A stretch of 64,000 nucleotides of DNA from Monosporascus cannonballus (taxonomy: Eukaryota; Ascomycota; Sordariomycetes; Xylariales). Shown here piece after piece: positions 57,961-64,000 of the stretch. The notes below the pieces were generated by a model, which was given only the letters and a program-made list of their open reading frames with translations, made no database searches and was not told the origin of the DNA. A program made the translations under genes and the position numbers. Position 1 is the stretch's first letter. Each line of letters opens with the position of its first letter. The stretch covers positions 62,001 through 126,000 of the forward strand of contig QJNS01000132.1 of assembly GCA_004154925.1 (NCBI GenBank). Direction: 5' to 3'.

Positions 57961-58477
57961 CGGCGGAACCACTAGAAATAATGGTATTCCAGTTCACAAA
58001 ATCCAAAAAGGGAAAACCTTGATTTACTGTATTTCAATTAATAATATCCACCTTACCTAAGGCTTATATTTTGACTATAGATTTTGACTTTAATTACATA
58101 AGATTATTGGAATCGTTTAAAAATTAAAGGATACGATTAATAAGTTTTGTACCCTGGGATTGATAGTATTAACGCTGACGACGTATACAAAAAAGACGCG
58201 CAAAAGCCTTAAATAAAGATTTTTCGGCCTTTAATTTTTTTTTTAATTTTTTCGATTCCGCAATATGCCGATTAATTATGGAAACGGGGATTTCCATCCC
58301 ATTACATAAACGATTTCGACGAACATATTCCTTATAACGAAAAACCCCGTTTATTATCTGATAATTAAGCTGCCGAACGGAATAAAAAGAATAAGGTATC
58401 GCATTAAAACCTTCGAATTTAATCAAATTAACTAAAGCAAGTCGTTATTCGGATTTGCGGGAACGACGTTTAGATAT
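57920..58477 (-). pseudogene. Antisense ORF between chromodomain and internal LTR
   Basis: 186 codons, as in the copy at 15921-16478. The start codon position reads ATA (a one-base RIP change from ATG), then SKRRSRKSE. An 85-codon open core (58169-58426) holds KFEGFNAIPYS, then FRYKEYVRRNRLCNG, in which several Tyr may be RIP-altered Cys, and a Lys/Glu-rich helix (AESKKLKKKLKAEKSLFKAF). The frame continues through RIP-type stops to NWNTIISSGSAVAGKNSLIG and a terminal TAA. Resembles a small Cys-rich plus coiled-coil protein; function unknown. Confidence 0.68.
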
Positions 58478-58562
58478 ACTGGAGGATATGTTAAAGGCAT
58501 ACGGAAAGACTTACCAGAAAAAAAGAAATCTTGAGGGCAAGATTTTAGGAAAAGGGAGATCG

Positions 58563-58953
58563 TATTACAATCTGATAAGTTACGGCTTCCAGAAACGGTT
58601 ACAGCAAAAAAGGCCAAGAAAATTATGTGGATCAGGTTACGTAACGGATCATTAATTCATTAATAGTAAGCTAGTAAGCCGGATCGCCAACTTACTGATA
58701 GTAAGCCAGTAAATCGGATCACCAGCTTATTAATAGTAAGCCAATAAGCCAAAAAGATATATACGCTTATTATTTCCATAGTTTAAATAATTTCAACTTG
58801 TAATACTTATTAATACCGATCGTTTATAATAATAAGGTATTAAGAGACGTAATACGATTATTATATTTATTACTCAGATTCTCACGATATTTCTGTTAAC
58901 ATAAATCCGTCAACTTAAGATTTAATAGTTGGTTAAACCGCATAGCCATCATA
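58563..58953 (+). repeat. Internal LTR of the other chromovirus subfamily
   Basis: Begins with the RIP-altered form of tgttacgacc and ends gccatcata. It has three ~35-bp tandem units as in the LTR at 16565-16976. A purine tract (ggaaaaggga) lies just upstream, so it was the 3' LTR of the inserted relative. Confidence 0.87.
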
Positions 58954-61900
58954 CAACCAAACGAAAAAGAAATTAATTTAACGTATAATTAAGAAATATT
59001 ATTAGAAAATTATTATGAATTTTTATTTTCAATTAATACTTATTACGGATCTCCAAAAAAGAAAAACCATTAAAGAAAAAATACGTTAGTTTATAGAAAA
59101 TCTATAGAACGATAATTAGGATAACATATAATAAGATATAATTGCGGATATAAAAAATAATTTATTTAATAAGAAAAAGAATTACAAAAACAATTAAAAA
59201 TAATTAATACGGTTTAAAGGAATAATACGCCGATAACAATAATAAATATAATAACTTAATGCGTTAAACGAAAAATATAAACAAAATTCGATAAATTCGA
59301 ATAAAAGTTAAAAAAATAGGTTACTTATAAAAAAGCCGCAAAATAACAAAATCTAAAGAAATTAAAGGGAATTCCTTAAAAAGGTTTTAAATGTAATAAT
59401 AAAAAACGTTAACGACCTTATTACTTTGGACATACGAATCGGAACGTATTGATATATTATAATGGTAAATCACGGAACTTTAAACGGGAATTAGGTTATA
59501 TCGGATATAATTAATAAGTTTAAATTGTTATAAAAATATAGGTTAAAACCTTTTATAACAACGAATGCCGAAAATTAGGAATTCGTTTACGATAACGGAA
59601 ACATTATATGCGAAATTAATCTTGTCAAAATTTTTGTTTAAAAATAATATTAAATAAATAATTTCGATATTGTTTTTTTCGGGAATTACGATATGATTTT
59701 AAGATTACTATAAATACGCCAGTAAGGAATCTTAATTAATAAAAGAATTAATTAAATAAAGTTTTTTTATATCCTATTAATAAATAAAAAAAATGAAGAT
59801 TTTAATATTTGATTGGAAATAGCAACGAATATAGGTATAAAGATACGATAAAAACCTTATTACCTAAAAAAACAAAATATCAAAAAACGAGTATTAAAGA
59901 AAAATACGACGTATCGATATTATTATCAAAACGAAATTAAAGTAATTAAATAACGATTTGAAATAACAAAATAACAGCTCCAAAAATTGGAAAATTTAAT
60001 TAATATATTACCGTAATATTATAGATATAAATAATTTTTCAAAAAAGAACTTAATACGAAATTACTAGAAGATAACGAATAACATTATAAAATAATTCTT
60101 AAAAAAGGATCTTAGACAAAGTTTTACCCTATTTATAATTTAAACGAAAACGAATTACGTATTTTTAAAAAAATACCTAGAAGATCGGTTAAAAGAAAAT
60201 AAATTCGACTTTCGAAATTATTAGCAAAATATCTAATATTTTTCGTATTAAAAAAAAACAAAAAATTACGATTTGTAATTAATTATCGATAATTAAATAA
60301 TGTTATTATTAAAAATCGAATATTATTACCCTTAATTACGGAAATAAAAACTGATTTTACGGAATTAAATTGTTTACAATTTTTGATTTTAAAAATAAAT
60401 ATAACCTTATTAAGATTAAAAAAGAACACGAATAAAAAACAATTTTCAGAACGAAATACGGATTATTCGAATATTTGGTTATATTAATAGGATTTAAGAA
60501 CGTATTAGTAACTTTTCAACGAATAATTAATTACATATTACAAAAATACTTTAATACTTTTGTTATTTGTTATTTCGACGATATTTTTATTTTTTCAAAA
60601 ATAAAAAAAGCATATACAGGATATGCTTATAAAATCTTTCAAGCTTTATAAGACGTAAGGTTATTTATTAACGCAGAAAAAAGTTAATTCCATATATAAG
60701 AAATAAAATATCTGGAATATATTATTATTATAAGATATATTAGGATGGACCCCAAGAAAATCGCTGTAGTTACAAAATAATAAACGTTAACCACAATTAA
60801 AGAAATATAAATATTTCTTAAATTCGCCAATTATTATAAGAAATTTATTCGAAATTTTAGCAAAATAACCATACTTTTAATAAATCTTATAAAAAAATTA
60901 AATGGACGCCAAATATGGAAGAAATATTTTAAATTATTAAAAATACGATTATTAACGAATTAATACTAATTATATATTATTTAAACTGTTTTATTAAGTT
61001 AAAAATCGATATTTCGGAATACGTATTAAACGTAATAATCGGATAATATAATAATTAAGACAAATTATAACTTATTATATTTTTTTCGTATAAGTTAAAA
61101 AAGCCGAATTTAATTACGGTATTTTAAATAAGGAATTTATAGCTATTATTATAGTATTTCGAAAATTCAGGTATTTTTTAAAAGAAAACTTATACCAGGT
61201 TAAGATTATTACGGATTATCAAAATTTTACCCGTTTTACTATAACTAGGGAACTTATGAGAAAATATCTAAAATACGCAAAAAAATTAACGAATTTTGAC
61301 TTCGTTATAACTTTTAAAAAAATCTCAGAAAATAGCAAAACAAACACTTTAAATTAATAACCAAATTTCGAAAAGAAATTAATTAAAATTAGCCATATAA
61401 TTTTCGATACTAATAAAGAAAGATACTTACGATTATAACAGATTACGATAATTCGGGTAATATTTAATAATATACATTAAAAAATCTAACAATATAACGA
61501 TAATTTCTTAAAAAACCAAAAAACGAATAAAATGTAAATTTTAAAAAAATATCAGAAGGATTTAATAGGAAAAATATACGAATATTAGCCATATAAATAT
61601 CTAGAGATCCATAAAACCTTAAAACGGCTTTAATATATATATTCTTTTTTTAAAATGAAATTAATGGTATAAAAAATTATACGGCAATATAATATTTGCG
61701 TCAAAACAAAAAGTTAATAATATAAGTTATACGGAAAACTATAATTGTTATTAATTGCGAAATAATTGTATAATTTAATTATATTTAACTTTATTATTAA
61801 ATTTCCTATTTTAAAACATTTAATTGCAAAAATATATTATATTAACATTTTCGTAATTATCGATCGATTTACGAAATATTTTTATTTTTTATTAAATTAA

Positions 61901-62830
61901 GAGAATATAAACGCCGAACAACTGGCATATATTTTTTTAAATATATTTTTAATATATACGGATTATTAATAAGAATTATATCGGATAAAGAATTAATATT
62001 TGCATCAAAGTTTTAATAAGGCCTAATAACATAGATTAACCTAAATCACAAATTATCTAACGTATTTAAATCTTAAATAAATAAATAAACAAAATAAATA
62101 AATCAAATTTTAAAAATTTACTTACGATATTATATTAATTACGAAAAAAATATTTAGGTTAAGAAATTACTAATCGCATAATTAATTTATAATACTAATT
62201 ACTATTAAAGCATTAAAATAATACTTACGAACGTAAAGTTTGGTTTTATTTTAAAATTTATAAAAATATACGTAACGACGGTTTAATTAATATCAAAATA
62301 ATCCTTACGTCAGAACATTTACCATAGTTGTACCAGAAAATAAAAACAGATTTAAAATTTTTACGAAATTAAATAAACAAATATTTAAATTAGAAAAAGT
62401 TAAAAATTTTAATTTTCGAAAAAAGAAAAATGATTTAGCTTATTATAAAAAATATTTAAATATGAAAACCCAGTAAAAAATTCGATTTCAAGTATATCGG
62501 TTTATATAACATCGCTAAAAAGAAATCTTAAAAAATAATTACTAATTAAAATTTCTATTAAAAGTTAAATTTTATTTAATTTTTTATATTTCTTTATTCG
62601 AATTAATAACAAATACGATTAAAGTATATATAGCATAAAACGATATAAAAATAAAAAACGAATAAGCATACGAAATAAAAAAGAATTCTCGATATAAAGA
62701 AATAAAACGAATTTACTTAATATTTAATTAAATGGAAAAAATATCCAGATTCGGAAAACATCTGGGAACCTGTTAAAAATCTTATTAACGCCCAGCGTCT
62801 ATTAAAAAACTTTCACCAGCAATAACGGAT
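58954..62830 (+). pseudogene. Second, 5'-truncated gag-pol copy
   Basis: Starts in mid-gag at the point equivalent to about 12092 of the chromovirus at 10247 and runs through protease, reverse transcriptase (CYFDD at about 60568-60582, both Asp retained), RNase H, integrase and chromodomain remnants near 62680-62800. It belongs to the outer element by the deletion model. Confidence 0.82.
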
Positions 62831-63425
62831 ACGTCCTAATTAACAGCTAATCAATCGGTAGCCGGGATATCGGGCTAACCGGCCGCAATATATATTAACA
62901 TAATAACTATAACGGCAGCCTCCAACTATTTTTGTTTTTAACGTTTTTATTTTTTCAGCTCGTTTAACAATTAAAACCTTACGTTATACCATAATAACGT
63001 TTTTCGAACGAATTAACGCCTTTTACCTCCGTAAACGAATAAAATAAAAAAAGCTTTATTTATTTTTTCTTAATATTTACGTTAAGGTTTAAAAAAACCG
63101 TTAAAGCTTTAATAATCGCTTTTCGGCAAAAGCTGTTTTTACGTTTTAAACATTAATATTTGCAACAAATATTTTATAAGGAAAAAATAAGTACGCCGGT
63201 ACTATCGCAAAATCGATTTCAATTAATACATTCCTTATATTTTAAAACGTTTTTTATTATTTCGCACTTTATGCCTTTCGAAAAATAATAAAAGTAAAGC
63301 ATAATTTCGTTATTAAATTCGTCAAAGATTTTTACGAAATTAGCATAACGAACGGTAAAAGAACGAAAAAAGCGACGAATTTTAAAAATATAAAACGATA
63401 TAATTAAAAATAACAAAGAAAACAT
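62785..63425 (-). pseudogene. Antisense ORF of the outer composite element
   Basis: Minus-strand frame from 63425 with an open first part (63219-63425: RRFFRSFTVRYANFVKIFDE, then VLKYKECIN), continuing through RIP-type stops to a tail VSVIAGESFLIDAGR at about 62788-62835. The tail aligns with the SAVAGKNSLIGVRR end of the other antisense frames. The N-terminal part is diverged. Start and function unknown. Confidence 0.5.
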
Positions 63426-63490
63426 TTACCAAACGAAAAAAAAAGAAAAAAAGAAATTTTAAGGGCAAGATTTTGGGAAGGGAAAAATCG

Positions 63491-63865
63491 TATTACGACC
63501 CAATAAGCTCCGGTTTTAAGAAACGGTTAAATAAAAAGCATACTGGCCATCTCCCGGGTTACGTAACGGTAATTACTGCTAAGCCAGTAATTATTAATGA
63601 TTAAAAGTAATTTTAAGTAATCGTAATTACCGCCAACGGTATAATTACAGGTAATTAAGCCAAGAAAAAAAGGGATATATACGCTTATTATTTCCATAAT
63701 TTAAATAACTTCAGTTTATAATAACAATTCGTTACCCAAAGGACTTTTGGTATTACGAGACGTAATACGTTATTGTATTTATTGCTCAAATTCCCACGAT
63801 ACTCCTGCTAACATAAACCCGTCGACTTAAGGTTTAATAGTTGGTTAAACCGCTAAGCCGTCACA
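63491..63865 (+). repeat. 3' LTR of the composite chromovirus
   Basis: 375 bp, matches 52258-52632, ends gccgtcaca and is followed by CTAGT. A purine tract (gggaagggaaaaa) precedes it. Confidence 0.92.
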
Positions 63866-63880
63866 CTAGTAGAAAGGTAT

Positions 63881-64000
63881 TGTAACGGCTAGGCGGTTTA
63901 ACCAATTATTAAATCTTAAGTCGACGAGTTTATGTTAGCAGAAGTATCGTGGGAATCTGAGCAATAAATACAATAACGTATTACGTCTCGTAATACCAAA
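63881..64000 (-). mobile_element. Partial LTR of another chromovirus, minus strand
   Basis: From tgtaacggct the sequence is the reverse complement of the chromovirus LTR 3' end (compare 63750-63865) and runs off the window edge. The junction lies 15 bases after the end of the composite element, in the same minisatellite. Confidence 0.85.

Larger units (their letters stand above)
52258..63865 (+). mobile_element. Composite Ty3/gypsy chromovirus with an internal foreign LTR
   Basis: The outer LTRs (52258-52632 and 63491-63865, 375 bp each, one subfamily) are flanked by CTAGT at 52253-52257 and 63866-63870, so the 11.6 kb entered as one insertion. Inside are a complete gag-pol (52633-58562), an LTR of the other subfamily (58563-58953) and a second gag-pol lacking its first ~1.5 kb (58954-63490). 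The structure fits an element that received an insertion of a relative and then lost the insertion's 5' LTR and gag by recombination between the two gag copies. All frames are broken. Confidence 0.88.

Overview
The window looks like a repeat-rich stretch of a filamentous ascomycete (Pezizomycotina) genome. Short blocks of normal composition carry a few genes with short fungal-type introns. They alternate with long AT-rich blocks in which CpA/TpG is almost gone, TpA is abundant and ancient coding frames are peppered with TAA/TAG. That is the pattern left by repeat-induced point mutation (RIP, C:G to T:A in duplicated DNA), and nearly every AT-rich base can be assigned to a decayed transposable element.

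Layout. 1-7085: an inverted-repeat cluster, a 203-codon coiled-coil-type ORF (3001-3612), a diverged three-copy repeat and a well-formed 284-aa hypothetical gene (5802-6656). 7086-27696: one Ty1/copia element (187-bp LTRs, target duplication CCATC, half-tRNA-Met primer site). It was entered by a minus-strand Ty3/gypsy element (8303-21811, duplication CTTAA), which was in turn entered by a plus-strand Ty3/gypsy chromovirus (10247-16976, duplication ATAAT). 27697-41450: the gene island, with an APH-family phosphotransferase (minus), a decayed repeat-protein fragment, an SRPK-like kinase with a GC-AG intron (minus), a kinase relic, a Gly/Tyr-repeat protein with an inferred GC-AG intron (plus), a 250-aa hypothetical gene (minus) and two minisatellites. 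41450-51354: a Myb/SANT-like gene split by a Fot1/pogo DNA transposon (44-bp terminal repeats, TA duplication), itself split by a 7.4-kb Ty3/gypsy element (206-bp LTRs, duplication GATGC). 51428-51643: a solo LTR of that same family (duplication GCCAC). 51800-63880: a minisatellite split by an 11.6-kb composite chromovirus (duplication CTAGT) that carries a foreign LTR inside it. 63881-64000: the edge of another, minus-strand LTR.

The elements are dead: reading frames are broken and catalytic Asp codons are often changed to Asn. The most interesting signal is an ORF running antisense to pol between the chromodomain and the 3' LTR in all the chromovirus-type copies. It ends in a shared tail motif and has exactly the same length (186 codons) in two separate copies. 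The nesting gives a clean relative chronology, and the damage fades at element ends. I cannot name the species, and function calls for the host genes rest on motifs read by eye.
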